Below, in pieces: positions 47,609 through 58,404 of a DNA stretch of 64,000 nucleotides (the first letter of the stretch is position 1; the number at the start of each line of letters is the position of its first letter). Below the pieces are notes generated by a model. That model worked only from the letters and a program-made list of their open reading frames with translations, made no database searches and had not been told where the DNA came from. The translations under genes and the position numbers were made by a program. Source of the DNA: Sipunculus nudus (Eukaryota > Annelida > Sipuncula > Golfingiida > Sipunculidae); assembly GCA_026874595.1 (NCBI GenBank), contig CM049317.1, forward strand, positions 40,324,401-40,388,400, written 5' to 3'.

Positions 47609-47940
47609 TTAGTTCTTTGTAGACTTGTTCCCTTCTTCTGTTAGCGCGATCCATTCTTTAAATTTCTGAAGTGTCGACGCATTTTTTATTAATGTAGGGA
47701 TATCCTCTTTCTCTTGTTTTGCATAAATTTGTCTGTTTTGGGTCCATGTCGAAGGTATCTGCTTTTGTTTCTTTAGTTCCCTTGTATCATGGAATAATTT
47801 GGTCTTTTCTTCGGTAAGATCTTCATTTATGTAGATTATGTTTTTGTCCACTCGGACGTTCTTCAGTTTTAAACCATCTCCTTTGTTTCGTGCTATGGAA
47901 TTTCATCATCAATTTTCTAGTGGTCCCTGCGTTTGTTCTT
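47609..47940 (-). pseudogene. LINE ORF1 C-terminal remnant
   Basis: IYINEDLTEEKTKLFHDTRE is followed by LKKQKQIPSTWTQNRQIYAK, the [IV]YINEDLTxxxxxLFxxxRxLxK then W..NG.I..K pattern of the C-terminal domain in many invertebrate LINE ORF1 proteins. It lies upstream of the endonuclease in the same orientation, as expected. Confidence 0.65.
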
Positions 47941-48078
47941 CTCCGATTCATTTCGTCATCCTGAATTTATGGTTTTATTCTGTACGCTTGGCTTATTTCT
48001 GACCTGTCGATTTTCAGGTTCATGGTGTTGCTGAGGAATTCCACGGTTCACTCCAGCAGCAATGTTGTTAACATAAGA

Positions 48079-49016
48079 CATCTGAAATTGAGGTATTGGT
48101 GGCGCCACCTGCATCGGCCTTTTTTGTACGGGGGTCATCAGTGCCTGTATCATACTGACGTCTACAAAAAACTTCTTCTCTGAAACCATTTGGCCAAATA
48201 GTTTAATATCGCACAGAAATGATCCTAGGGTAGTGCTTTCTGACGTTTGGTGACAAATGGTCTAAGTTCAGTCACTTTTGGCTGAGTTATGGGAAGCTGA
48301 ATTTAGTCATATGCTGTAACAGCCCATTTTAGCTCAGTGGCTACAAAGATCTTCTCCTCAAAAACCACTGGGCCAAATTCTTAAATCTCACACATTAATT
48401 ATCCTCAGATGTTGATAATTCAAGTTTGTTCAAATGGTTTTGGTATAGTGATTTTTGGCTGAGTTATGGGAAGCTTAACTTAGCCATTTTGCTGTATTTT
48501 CCAATATGATTTATAAACCCGCAAAACGTTTTTTGACTGACGCTACTGAGGCCAACTTGTTTAATATTTTACAAGAATAATCCCCTGAATAATTCTTATA
48601 ATAATTGTCTTTTATGGTTCCAAAGAATTAATTCTGGCAGAATTATAAAGATTGAATTGAGTCATTTTACCATATATGTTAGCTGTGTGAAGCAGATACA
48701 TCTAGACTGGCACCAGTTTATCAGCATTTATTACATCATGCCTCCAGACATTTAGATTTCAGGTTATCTAGTGTTAATATTGACAAGAATGTTTTTTAAA
48801 AGCTTTTAAAAAATGTAGATTTATGATTTTTAGATATTCCTCATGCCACGCAATGTTTACAATCACAGGTATACAGCTGTCTATGGGTATATAAAGACGG
48901 CTGTACATGGATTATAAATAATTGGTATCCATAGTCAAATTAATTCAAGATTTTGCCATCAGTGAGATGTATTTGTATTACAATTTTGCATTCAATATGC
49001 ATCTGTAATAATTTTT
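48079..49016. repeat. Internal fragment of the GCGAACCTGTG family
   Basis: It resumes at TCTGAAATTGAGGTATTGG with GGTGGCGCCACC at 48098. It carries one 177-type unit (48340-48480) and the AGCTTTTAAAAAATGTAG segment, ending at the start of copy E. Confidence 0.75.
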
Positions 49017-50076
49017 AGGGAACCTGTGAGCTAATGCGATGGTGTGGCGGCATTTGTCTTCTGTACGATAACCCATACTATTTTGAAAATTATTGGATCT
49101 AGCATCATGAAATTTAATGCAAAAAATTAGCCATCTCAAAAACTCTGCATTTTCTTAAATTTTATAGAGAAAAAAGCTAAAAAAACCCTTTAAAACCTTC
49201 TCCTGTGAAACACTCAAGCCAAATTGTTCAATATTTCACAGAAATAATCTTTTATACAATCTCCCTCAATTTTGTTCCAATGGTTCAAGATTGGTGAATT
49301 TTGGCTGAGTTACAGGAAGTTGAACTTTGTCATCTTTCCAAAAAAGCATACTAAAATGACAGTCTCAGGAACCACTTGAGCTATCATCACCAAATTTTTT
49401 GCCAGTGTTGGTCACATGAGTCATATATGAAATTCAGGTATTGGTGGCGCCACCTGCATTGACTTTTTTGTACGGGGGTCATTGGTCATCTTTTATTATT
49501 CTAGATATTTTGATAAAAAGTTTATGAATATGAAAAAAAAAAAAATTTAGCCAAAGTCTTTCAGTATGTGTAAACAGATATACCAACTGGCCAAGATTGA
49601 ATCCGTATCTTTAAATAGGTTGAGAAACTGCCAACTGTTTCAGATTTGGCAACAGATCAAGAGTTCACTCAGTGCAGCCAGATATAGGTCAAGAGTTCAA
49701 TCAGTGCAGCCAAGCACAAGGCATGTGATCACCTCATAGGTGACATGTGAACACCTCATGGGCATGATGTGATCACTTCATGGGTGTCAAGCCCCTCAAG
49801 GCAGGGCCCCTGCATGAGCTTATGCAATGGTGTGGCTACTATTTCAGATTTGGCAACAGGCTAGAGGTCAGTCGGGATCTATTTATAGCTTTGGCAGACT
49901 GCCAATTGTATCAGATTAGGCAACAGGTCAAGAGTTCACTCAGTGCAGCCAGGTATGGGTCAGGAGTTTACTCAGTGCAGTAGCTGCATTCTATTTATAG
50001 CTTTGGCAGACTGCCAACTGTCAGATTATGCAACAGGTCAAGAGTTCACTCAGTGCAGCCAGGTACAGGTCAAAAG

Positions 50077-50257
50077 TGAAGTAATAATGAGTCCTTGTTT
50101 ATAATACAGTTTTATTCTGTATTACAGGCTGATTGTACAGAGCACACATCTTGTAGCTAGCATGACTGGCTGACTAACGACTACTTGATGTAGTGTGTAC
50201 CTACTCTTAGTATAGATAATGTAGTTCCTAATATAATCATAATCTAATATTACAACA
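50077..50257 (-). repeat. Gypsy-2 3' LTR (181 bp)
   Basis: On the + strand it starts TGAAGTAATAATGAG and ends ATTACAACA, giving TG...CA termini in either orientation. Its inner edge abuts the polypurine tract. Confidence 0.9.
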
Positions 50258-50272
50258 TCTCCCCTTCTCAAG
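50258..50272 (-). other. Gypsy-2 polypurine tract
   Basis: The + strand reads TCTCCCCTTCTCAAG, so the element strand is CTTGAGAAGGGGAGA directly before the 3' LTR. This fixes the inner LTR border at 50257. Confidence 0.85.
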
Positions 50273-50551
50273 CTAAATAAAATAGGATAAAATATTTTAC
50301 CTTTTGATAACTAATGGAACTACCAAGAACATTAAATGAAACATATAAACTGAAGGTGTATTTTAATTTTTCTTACTCTTACTTTCAGTATCTGGTGTAA
50401 TGAGTATATCTTACTATTGATCTATGATTACACATGTATAGGATATGGATTATATATAAGTAGCAACTGCACATTCAATGAGTGTTTCTACATTGGTTAT
50501 ATGGTGAAATCTATTCTACTCTAAATCTAATAAAACTCTTCTTGTGTAGAT

Positions 50552-52305
50552 TTAACTATCTGGTCTATATCTGTTTGGTGGTTTTACTACTCTCCCATAT
50601 CTTGTTCTCACTACTGAATGTTCCTGCCCATTATCTCTGTTTGTTTGATTTTGTTGGTCTTTGAATGTTACTCTTTTATGGGAAGATTGAGACACGGTTG
50701 TGTGTTGATCTTCACTGACTGTTCTTAATGCCGATCTGTTGCGTCGTAGTGATCCTCCATCTGGTGTAGATACAATGTACGATCGTGGTGCACTTAGAAC
50801 TTTCTGCACCTGGGCAGGGTGTCATGTTTCACTGTTATTGTTGAAAACTCATACATTCTGCCCTTCGTGAAGAGGTGTTGGCTCACGTCTGACATGTTTA
50901 TCATACTGGTCCTTCATCATCTGCCTCTTCTCCTGTTGTCTTTCAAAATGTGTCCCTTGCTTTGATAGCAAAGTGGATATATTACTTGGCAGTGTTGTGT
51001 GAACTTGTCTGCCAAACATGATTTCCGCTTGTGATGGCAAAGTGGAATCAATAGGTGTGGCTCTTAGATGTAATAGAGCTATATCAATATCTTTTCGCTC
51101 TTTTTGGCATTTCTTTATTATCGCTTTAACAGTCTGTACCATCCTTTCGGCCATGCCATTGGCATGTGGATATCGTGGTGATGATGTAACATGACTAATG
51201 TTCCACTTTTGGCACATCTGTTGGAATGGTTGGCCTATAAACTGAGGTCCATTATCTGAGACTATCTCTGTGGGTGCTTCTAAAAGTGCAAATGTTTCTG
51301 ATGTTAATTTTGCAATAGCATGACTAGTGGTACTAGTAAGCTTGTAGACAAGTGGATATTTTGAATGATAGTCTGTGATCAACAAGTATGATATGTTGTC
51401 TATTTCAAAAATATCAGTACCAAGCTTTGTCCATAGGGTGGTAGGTATCTCATGGGGTATTAGAGGTTCTTTTTCCTGTTTTGGGTCCTTGCTTCTACAT
51501 GTGGCACATTTACTGATCAGTGTCTGTATGTGATCATTTATATTTGGCCAATACACGGACTCTCTCGCAAGGCGTCTTGTTTTCTCTACTCCCATATGGG
51601 AAGCATGCAGCTGGTGCAGGATATCATCCTGGAGTGTTTTGGGGGTAAGGATTTGGCGACCTTTAAATATCACACCTTGTGATAATCCTATTTCATCCCG
51701 GTATGACCAGTACTGTCTGAGTTTTTCAGGAACTTCTTTTATTGTTTCTGGCCATCCATGCGTTATTAGGTGCGTCAAGGTACTTAGTACAGGGTCATTC
51801 TTTGATTCTTCTTTCAGTGCCTCTTGTTTAGCACTACCAAAATTGATCAAGTCGAAATGAGTGTCAATATCGCTACAGTAGATGCCATCCACTCGAAGGT
51901 CATGTGGAACTTCGTCATTTTTGTCTGGATTTGGTAAGCGACTAAGGGTATCTGACAAAACCATGTTGCTCCCAGGCTTATATTCTAGATTGAAGTTATA
52001 TCCTTGGATTTTGATCAGTAACCTTTGTAGCCTTGGTGGAGCGCTGGTCAAGGGTTTGTCCCATATTATCAGTAATGGTTTGTGGTCGGTCTGGACTGTG
52101 AAGCTCTGACCATACAGATAGGTGTGAAATCTGGTGATGCCAAGAACTAGAGCTAGGGTCTCTCTTTCTATGTTAGAATAATTGCTTTGTGTGACTGAGA
52201 GGCTTTTGGACGCAAATGCTACAGGTTTGTTGTTTTGGAGTAAACATGCTACCAATCCTTTCTGAGAGGCATCAACTTCTAATGTAGTTGGCAATTCGGG
52301 GTGAC
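50552..52305 (-). pseudogene. Gypsy-2 RNase H and integrase
   Basis: The frame from 52294 reads TTLEVDASQKGLVACLL, SNYSNIERETLALV and QTDHKPLL (RNase H). Then comes an HHCC integrase head (HASHMGVEK...CATCRSK) and the DDE core with GTDIFEID, VSDNGPQFIG and NGMAERMVQT. Two in-frame stops near the end (50849-50851 and 50822-50824) separate it from the tail, which continues in the same frame to a RTRYGRVVKPPNRY end at 50552. Both stops fit G-to-A or C-to-T changes of Arg and Trp codons. Upstream it is fused by a deletion to the reverse transcriptase. Confidence 0.9.
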
Positions 52306-53279
52306 ATTAACCCAAGAAACCTCTGTAAATCATCTTTGTCCTGAGGTGTTGGCATGGCTTGTATGTCTTCAACTTTCTTCTCGTCTGGTTTTATGCCTTC
52401 ATTGGAGTATACAGATCCAAAGAAACTGATCTTGTTTGACTTGATGGTGCATTTGCTGCTATTGAAGACTAATCCTTCATTTCTTGCTGTTTCTAACAGT
52501 CTGATGAGGTTCTGGTCATGTTCCTCTTCTGTTTCGCCAAATACAGCTACGTCATCTGCTATTCCGACACATCCTGGTACCTGTTCTAGGATATTGTCCA
52601 TTCTTTGTTGGAAAATGTCTTGGCTAACTGATAATCCGAATGGTAATCTGGTAAAACACATTCGCCCAAATGGTGTACGGAAAGTTGTCAGTTCTTGCGA
52701 TTCTTCTGCAAGATGAACAGACCAATATCCGGTTTTAGCATCAAGTTTAGAGAAAAATTGTGCTTTTGAGAATGCTGGATTTAGCTCTTCTAGTGTAGGA
52801 ATTTTATGCGGGCATCGCTTCAGGTTTTGATTCAGCCTTTAAGGGTCTAGACATATCCTTAAGGAGCCATCTTTCTTTATGCTGATAGCAAGTGAGTTGC
52901 ACCAGTCTGTGTGTCCAGTGACCTTTCTGATGACACCTTGTTCTTCCATATGCTGGAGTTCTTCTTGCAGTTTTGATTTTATGTGAATGCTACACTTGTG
53001 TGGTGGATCGATTGATGGTCTGGCATCCTCTTTTAGATGTAATTTAGCTGGCTTTTTGAAGTTTCCAATGTTGTCAAACTGGTCTGGGTATAAAGCTTTC
53101 AGGTCTTGAACTGATCTTATCTTAGGTACAGTGATGGTTTCTGGTATTGTGGTACTGCTCAGATGTTTGGTCTCAATAGCATGGATCGTTACAACATCAA
53201 ACTGTTCACAGGCAGGTAATCCTAAGACTGCTGGTCCAGGAACATCAACAACAAAGAATTTCTGTTTTGAACATTCAGA
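52296..53279 (-). pseudogene. Gypsy-2 reverse transcriptase
   Basis: In one frame: FFVVDVPGPAVLGLPACEQ, a HMEEQGVIRKV segment, SLRICLDP followed by a stop (52839-52841), FFSKLDAKTGYW with the first catalytic Asp, RLPFGLSVSQDIFQQRMD, and GIADDVAVFG (the YxDD box). The thumb motif KISFFGSVYS follows, then RFLGLMS, where the frame breaks. The connection domain of some 70 residues that should precede RNase H is missing, so a deletion of roughly 200 bp has its joint near 52296-52306. Confidence 0.88.
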
Positions 53280-54462
53280 TTATTTGTATCTACACAGCAG
53301 ATCTAGTGTCCCTTTACAGCTGATTTCTGTGCCATTGTATGCTGTGAGTGATGATTTTAATGGTTGAATTAGACCTGTCCACTCTTGTTTTGGATACATG
53401 TTTTGCACAATCTGGAGAGGCAAAGTGTTGCCACTTGCACCGGTTTCGACTTTTAGCTTCAGGAAATGTGATCCCATCTTTTCAGGGCATACTATGTCAA
53501 GGGTAATAAATGCTTCATCTCTGTATGATTCACTTTTAACACCTTCTATTGTGATCATGCTAAACGTTTGTTGGTATTGCTCATCTAGTTGTTCTGAGTC
53601 ATCTACACTTTGTTCTTGCATGGTATTGACTGATCTGTGGCTGTTGTTGTATGAACTTTGCCTTCTGGGGCTTTGTCTTCTCCATGGTCTTCTGTTTCCC
53701 TGATAAGGACTCCTAGGACGACCTCTTTGCTGACTGTTGGGATGTGGAGATACAAGTCGTGAATTTCGTCTAGTTTTGCGGCACAATTTTACCCAGTGGC
53801 CTTTGGCACCACAACCTTTGCATGTATCATTGTATGCAGGGCATCTTCCTGGTGGATGGGTTAAACCACAATTTCCACATGGTTTTTGGTGGCGTTTTAT
53901 CTCTGAAACAGAGACATTACCTTCAAGGTTACGGAGACTATCCTGACCTGCAGCTACTGCCTCATATTGGCGACCATCTTTCTTTAGTTCTTCTGTTGTG
54001 TATTCAGGTTGTTAATCTAACAGGTCTTTCTGGAAACTCTCAAATGGAGTGGATGTTATTACTAATTCTATGATTCTGTCCCTGCATTCTGATTCTGTAA
54101 AATTACATTCCTTTGCTTTGGTGTTACATCTGTTTACAAACTCATCAATGGTTTCATTTCTATTCTGCCTGAACCTCATTAGCTCCATTCTATGAATTCT
54201 GAAATTCACTTTCACTTTCAACTGGGTTTCAAATAATTCCCATATTTTTTTCTGGATCTTTTTTCTCAGATTCTGTCAAACTAGATGCATTTATTCTCTT
54301 AAGCCCTTCACTGCCTAAAGCAATCTGCATTTTTGTAGCTTTTTTTTCATTATCTGTTACCTCACGGTCTTTAAAGAACAATTCCATTTTTTATCTGAAC
54401 AGCTTAAACTCACTCGCAATATCTGCATCATCCCAATTCATCACAGGGTATTTATGAGCCAT
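53280..54462 (-). pseudogene. Gypsy-2 gag and protease
   Basis: The start ATG at 54462 opens MAHKYPVMNWDDADIASEF. A stop follows after FR (about 54391-54393), then a one-base insertion near 54245 shifts the frame. From 54221 one frame holds IHRMELMRFRQNRNETIDEF and VNRCNTKAKECNFTE (capsid), with a stop at 54012-54014. The nucleocapsid knuckles CGNCGLTHPPGRC and CKGCGAKGHWVKLC are intact. The protease motif reads KVETGASGNTLPL, with Glu where the catalytic Asp should be. A last stop lies at 53280-53282. Nothing functional can be translated. Confidence 0.88.
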
Positions 54463-55377
54463 GATTCTACTTTATATTCAGATTCCAACTATCACTGAGA
54501 TTAAACTAGTATACAATATGAACAGAAATATGATAAGATGTTTTGCAACTGCATATATCAATCATGATTTGACATGCATATTCAAAGAATGGAACAGAAC
54601 ACAAGTCTCTTGATTAAAGTCACTGTATATAGAATGTTCTTGGCTTGCAGTATCAGAGTTTTGTGTAAAATGAGTTCATTTTCAAGAAATGTTCTATAAA
54701 GCTCTGGTAGTAAATACTCATTTCAATTGTCAATTAACTAGTGAAGGATAAATAGTCTTGTTTTGCTGGTCTGGCTCTGGTAATCCACTCATTGCAGTTA
54801 GAAAAGTTTATCATTGTTCTTTGTAACCATTATTAACCATCCATTGACTTTGTTTTGGGTAGTGGTAATCCCCTTTGAATGAACAGAGCTCTGGTGTTTA
54901 TGTTATCTAAAGTCAGTCTTCCCTTGATCAGGGACACAGCTCCTTGACAATATTGTTTACACTCCACGAGGACAGTCTGTGACGTATTATAGACAGGCCT
55001 CGGTATAGCTGGTCACTGTGCTTTGACAGACACAGTGGGCTTGTTATGACTGGCAAGTGTAGCACCTGGCTGTGCTGGTACTGGTAAACTGATAACTCAC
55101 TGGTTGAGTGCTGAAAGTAGTGCACTCTGGCTAGTGGACAGCTCTCATGTCCTTACGCAGCAGCCTGTGGGGTGACACACTTGTTGCTGTTATCCCTGTA
55201 CCCGTAAGCACAATGTAAGCAACAAGCATACCCCTTGTCAGTGTAACTGATATGGGTCCATTGTTTCTCTCTGGTGCAGGGCTGGTATGCCTACATCCAT
55301 TTAACAAGTTTTTCAAGTATATCCCTTGGTTCAAACCTTGTTAAAAGTGTCCTGGTTCATCCTAGTGTCTCAACACT
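54463..55377 (-). other. Gypsy-2 5' leader
   Basis: About 900 bases between primer site and gag with no supported ORF. It is unusually long for a Gypsy leader and includes a C/G-rich stretch with several CACAGTG/CACTGTG words (54930-55100). Confidence 0.5.
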
Positions 55378-55387
55378 GCTGCCACCA
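55378..55387 (-). other. Gypsy-2 primer-binding site
   Basis: On the element strand TGGTGGCAGCAG immediately follows the 5' LTR, the position and TGG start of a primer site. I could not match it to a tRNA with confidence. Confidence 0.6.
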
Positions 55388-55509
55388 TGAAGTAATAATG
55401 AGTCCTTGTTTATAATACAGTTTTATTCTGTATTACAGGCTGATTGTACAGAGCACACATCTTGTAGCTAGCATGACTGGCTGACTAACGACTACTTGAT
55501 GTAGTGTGT
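55388..55509 (-). repeat. Gypsy-2 5' LTR, outer end missing
   Basis: 122 bp identical to 50077-50198. It stops at GTAGTGTGT and passes straight into repeat copy E. Confidence 0.9.
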
Positions 55510-56033
55510 CTAGCCAGGTGCAGGTCATGAGTTCACTCAGTGCAGTAGCCTGAGCAAGCAATTTGTCACAGTTCACTCGGGGCAACAGCCTTTCTCACCT
55601 AAGCCTGTTCAGCCCCATGCATCAGACTCAAGGTAAGTTTGATGTATTGGCCTAATATTTTGACCTGTCTATGTGTCTTTGATTTCTTTCTCGCTCACAA
55701 GATAGGTGTCGCCACCTACAATGACTTTTGCACAGTTTGTGTCCTTGCGTTTTTCTCAGGAGGGGTTTGATAGATCAGTCTGAAATTGGGCATATGTATA
55801 TATCTCTGATAGCTTCGTTGTATACAAGACTGGTGGTGCCAGCTACAATCTTTTTAGTGTTGTGTGCACCCATGCAAGAATTTCAGCAGTGATGTTTGTG
55901 TAATTGTTTCTTATTCAAAATGTTTAGTACTTGCATTGTTCATATACATGAAAAGTAATGGTCCAGCATTGAAGCATTATACCTGGTGTATTTCCCAATG
56001 CACAGGTTTGCATTAGGCCTGTATGCCTTGTTT

Positions 56034-56886
56034 AACTTCAGATCAGTTCATGAAGTTACGATTCTTGGTTTTCCATTGTTTCAAGCGAATTTCACTAGAT
56101 GACATTGATTTTCCTGCTGATTTTGCACCAATGAGGCGGAGCTAGCGGATCACAGGTCTATCCTGTCCAGGTCTCTGTTTCTCTCCAAATAACAAGTGGC
56201 GTCACCTACAATCATGTTTATGTGGCAGACATGCATGCTAATATGCAACACATCTCACTCTATTTCCCTTTACCACTCAACCCATGCCTCACTTCACCCA
56301 TACCACTCTGATTTCATCGGATACACGTAGTTGCTTGTCGACTACCTATATTTTTGTGGTAAATGTAGTTCAGATGTTGATAAAAGTCACTGAATGGTTA
56401 AACCTGTTTTGCTTAGTGAGATGAGAGAAAACACAACTGACTTGATGATCTCAGAATAGAAAACCGTTTAATCATGTTCCACAAAGCCATGTGATGCCAT
56501 ATTATGAGATCATCATTGACACACTTCAATGTCAGGTTACCAATCAGATTCTGTTAAAATGATGAAACAAAATTTTGTATGTTGAATAAAACTTTCTGTA
56601 GTGTGCTCTTTGGAGATAATAGGACCACCTCTTGCTGGGCACTGCAGGGCCTCAGCAGACACTGACCCAGATCTTCATGCATCATGCTGTTGAATAAAGA
56701 CTTCATGTCATCCCATTTGTCCTGGAAAAATGAAAGCCACGTGTATCTGTTACTGGTTATGATATGAGTAGGACAATCCCCAAACAACCTGATATCATAA
56801 TACTAGTACTCTGATCTTCTCAAATGGACTGCCTCATGCCTAATGCTGATAACTTCACTAACATCATCATATGCTTGTGTTTTCAG
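56034..56886. other. Intron DNA before the second FAM221A exon
   Basis: 56100-56350 shares GTGGCAGACAT, CACATCTCACTCTATTTCCC and TGGATACACATAGTT-like phrases with 62980-63100 and 63870-64000, so it is a dispersed repeat. The last 100 bases before the exon show a plausible branch region (CACTAAC) and a T-rich tract. Confidence 0.55.
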
Positions 56887-56981
56887 AGAATCAAGAACAG
56901 GTTGTTTGTAAGCTGGACATCATCAACAGGACTGGATTGCAAGCTGATTGGTCCAGAGACCCCATGTTTTTGTGGTCACCG
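56887..56981 (+). CDS. FAM221A: FAM221A-like gene, following exon with CxC motif
   Basis: Seen: a pyrimidine-rich tract and TTTTCAG acceptor, a 95-bp open exon, then a GTAAGT donor. It reads RIKNRLFVSW, then GLDCKLIGPETPCFCGHR, ending two bases into a codon. Phase 0 at its 5' end fits the phase-0 donor at 3855, giving ...NVVPK|RIKNRLFVSW. Known: FAM221A has the same order, with NRLFVSWRSPTG followed by a GPETLCFCTHR segment, the start of its cysteine-rich region. Inference: the two exons are adjacent in the mRNA and separated by an intron of 53,031 bp. The next expected residues (YKQHKTD-like) were not found between here and the window end, so the gene continues to the right. Confidence 0.87.
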
Positions 56982-57341
56982 GTAAGTACCATAAATTCTC
57001 TATTTTAAGTTGTATATCTATTATAAGCCACACCTGGACTTTCTGGTGTCCTGTCCGTGATGCCCCGAGAAAAAGGAAGATATGGACAACCCACCTTTGA
57101 AGCCGCACCTGGACTTCCGGTGAAGGAACCCATGGCAGCTCAAGCCACTGAAGTGTTCTGAGATTATTGTCAGATCTGTAATATAAATTCAAAGGTGATA
57201 AATTGGTGTACAGTTGACAGAAAGTTTGATAATTAAAAAAAGGATGTTAAATCAGGTATCTGATACAGATTAGAAGAATGCTGTCAGGTATTCTGTCAAC
57301 AGGAAAGCAGACCCGCCAAGATCTATGCACGCTGAACATAT

Positions 57342-58106
57342 TGTTACGGAACCCAATATAAACAGATCGGAATGCGTGATGAACACAAATTTTGTAATGA
57401 AGATAAAAAAAAAATCAGGTTCTGTAACACTAGGCAGCGGGAAATGTCTAGGGGTATGAATAAGGAAGTCAGTGGTTTTTTGTTAACAAATAACTATAAT
57501 TTATTCCTAAAACAACCCTTACAATACACTAAATCAATACAATTATACAGTGAAACAGCGGTATAGCAACAAGTCAATACAATAATACAGAAAGATAATG
57601 ATACAATTAGCTGAATACCAACAGTGTCACTAAAATAAGTCCTTTGAATGTAAGCTCTTGGAGAATGACAGTCCAGTGGAAAGTTCTTGCAACAACACAG
57701 AAATTAATCTGAAGTCCAAATGTATAAAATCCAGGAAAGTTCTTTAAATATCTATCATTGCCGCATTCGTCGGATAAGGTCTTAGAATCTGACACGCTTC
57801 TGCGTCCGCTGGTATCTGCTCTGCTGTCTGCCCCCTGGCCCTAAACACTAGCCCTTTATATACCTTCACACCCTAAGCCAAGAACCTTCTTCTTCTCAAA
57901 CAGTCGACCCTACTCCACAGTAAACACGCGTTTCAGGAATTCTCTAGAAAGACATAGCCGTGTGTCTCTAGACATACCAGGCTCATCACGTGACCCACTA
58001 CCAGGTGTGAAAACTCAAGGCCCACATGACAACGAGAGTTCAACCAGTACGGAATGTAACAGCAACACGAGTTCCGCCCGTGTCACATAATAGAGCACCT
58101 GTAACA
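57342..58106 (+). mobile_element. Candidate solo LTR
   Basis: The interval begins TGTTACGGAACC and ends CACCTGTAACA, i.e. TGTTAC...GTAACA, and is flanked by ATAT on both sides (57338-57341 and 58107-58110). It is 765 bp with no ORF and a TTTATATA box at about 57851, features expected of an LTR left by recombination. Without a second copy, a short-TIR DNA element is an alternative. Strand is set by the TATA box only. Confidence 0.45.
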
Positions 58107-58404
58107 ATATAACTGGGACAGGGTAAGCGAGGCTGAGTGTTATTTCTGTGAGAATCAAAGCCGTTATATCAACATTATGTTCCTATAATTACAACACTAA
58201 AATTTACTAACTTTTTTTATGTACATGTGGAGTCTTTCTGAGCATTTTTCTTGAGCTCACACGGATTTGCAGACGATTTTATTTTTGGCATTTGTATGCG
58301 AGTGCAAGAATAATATGAATGACTGGAGTTTGAGATTTCCCTTGCAGCTATAGAGAAATAAGTGCACTTATTAGTGCAATTATGTTTTGGTGGCATTGGT
58401 TTGT

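Larger units (their letters stand above)
44071..48078 (-). mobile_element. LINE retrotransposon (Jockey/CR1-like), degraded, minus strand
   Basis: Reading on the minus strand, the order is ORF1 remnant (47940-47609), endonuclease (46560-46240), reverse transcriptase (45586-44779) and ORF2 C-terminus (44716-44225). It interrupts the GCGAACCTGTG family: the family end lies at 44070 and family sequence resumes at about 48079 (TCTGAAATTGAGGTATTGG). The limits are set by these flanks, so some of 44071-44220 and 46700-47600 may be unrelated. Clade assignment is approximate. Confidence 0.72.
50077..55509 (-). mobile_element. Gypsy-2: Ty3/Gypsy retrotransposon, minus strand, defective
   Basis: A 5.4-kb element with LTRs at both ends, a polypurine tract next to the left (3') LTR, a primer site next to the right (5') LTR, and the order gag, protease, reverse transcriptase, RNase H, integrase read leftwards. 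The outer 59 bp of the 5' LTR are missing together with a few host bases, so no target duplication is visible. The shared 122 bp of the two LTRs are identical, yet the coding region has several stops, a frameshift, an internal deletion and an altered protease site. Confidence 0.92.
49017..56033. mobile_element. GCGAACCTGTG repeat family, copy E, split by Gypsy-2
   Basis: The left part is 49017-50076 (start AGGGAACCTGTGAGCTAATG, palindrome at 49443). The right part is 55510-56033 (TCTAGCCAGGTGCAGGTCA to CACAGGTTTGCATTAGG and CTTGTTT). The intervening Gypsy-2 sits between CAGGTCAAAAG and TCTAGCCAGG, where other copies read CAGGTCAAAAGTTCACTCAG before TCTAGCC, so about nine host bases are missing at the junction. 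Confidence 0.75.
3856..56886 (+). other. FAM221A: Giant intron of the FAM221A-like gene (about 53 kb)
   Basis: The interval begins GTAGGT and ends TTTTCAG, and joins two exons whose reading phase and protein order match FAM221A. Almost every recognisable feature inside it is a mobile element or a tandem repeat: two Gypsy elements, two LINE fragments, an ISL2EU-type transposon, several MITE-like elements and the 2-3 kb repeat family. Elements occur in both orientations relative to the gene. An alternative reading is that skipped or alternative exons lie within it; the ORF at 8115-8477 is the only candidate noticed. Confidence 0.75.

Noticed and set aside
53131-54073. Plus-strand ORFs across the Gypsy-2 gag
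   Set aside because: Antisense shadows of a recognisable minus-strand gag-protease frame.
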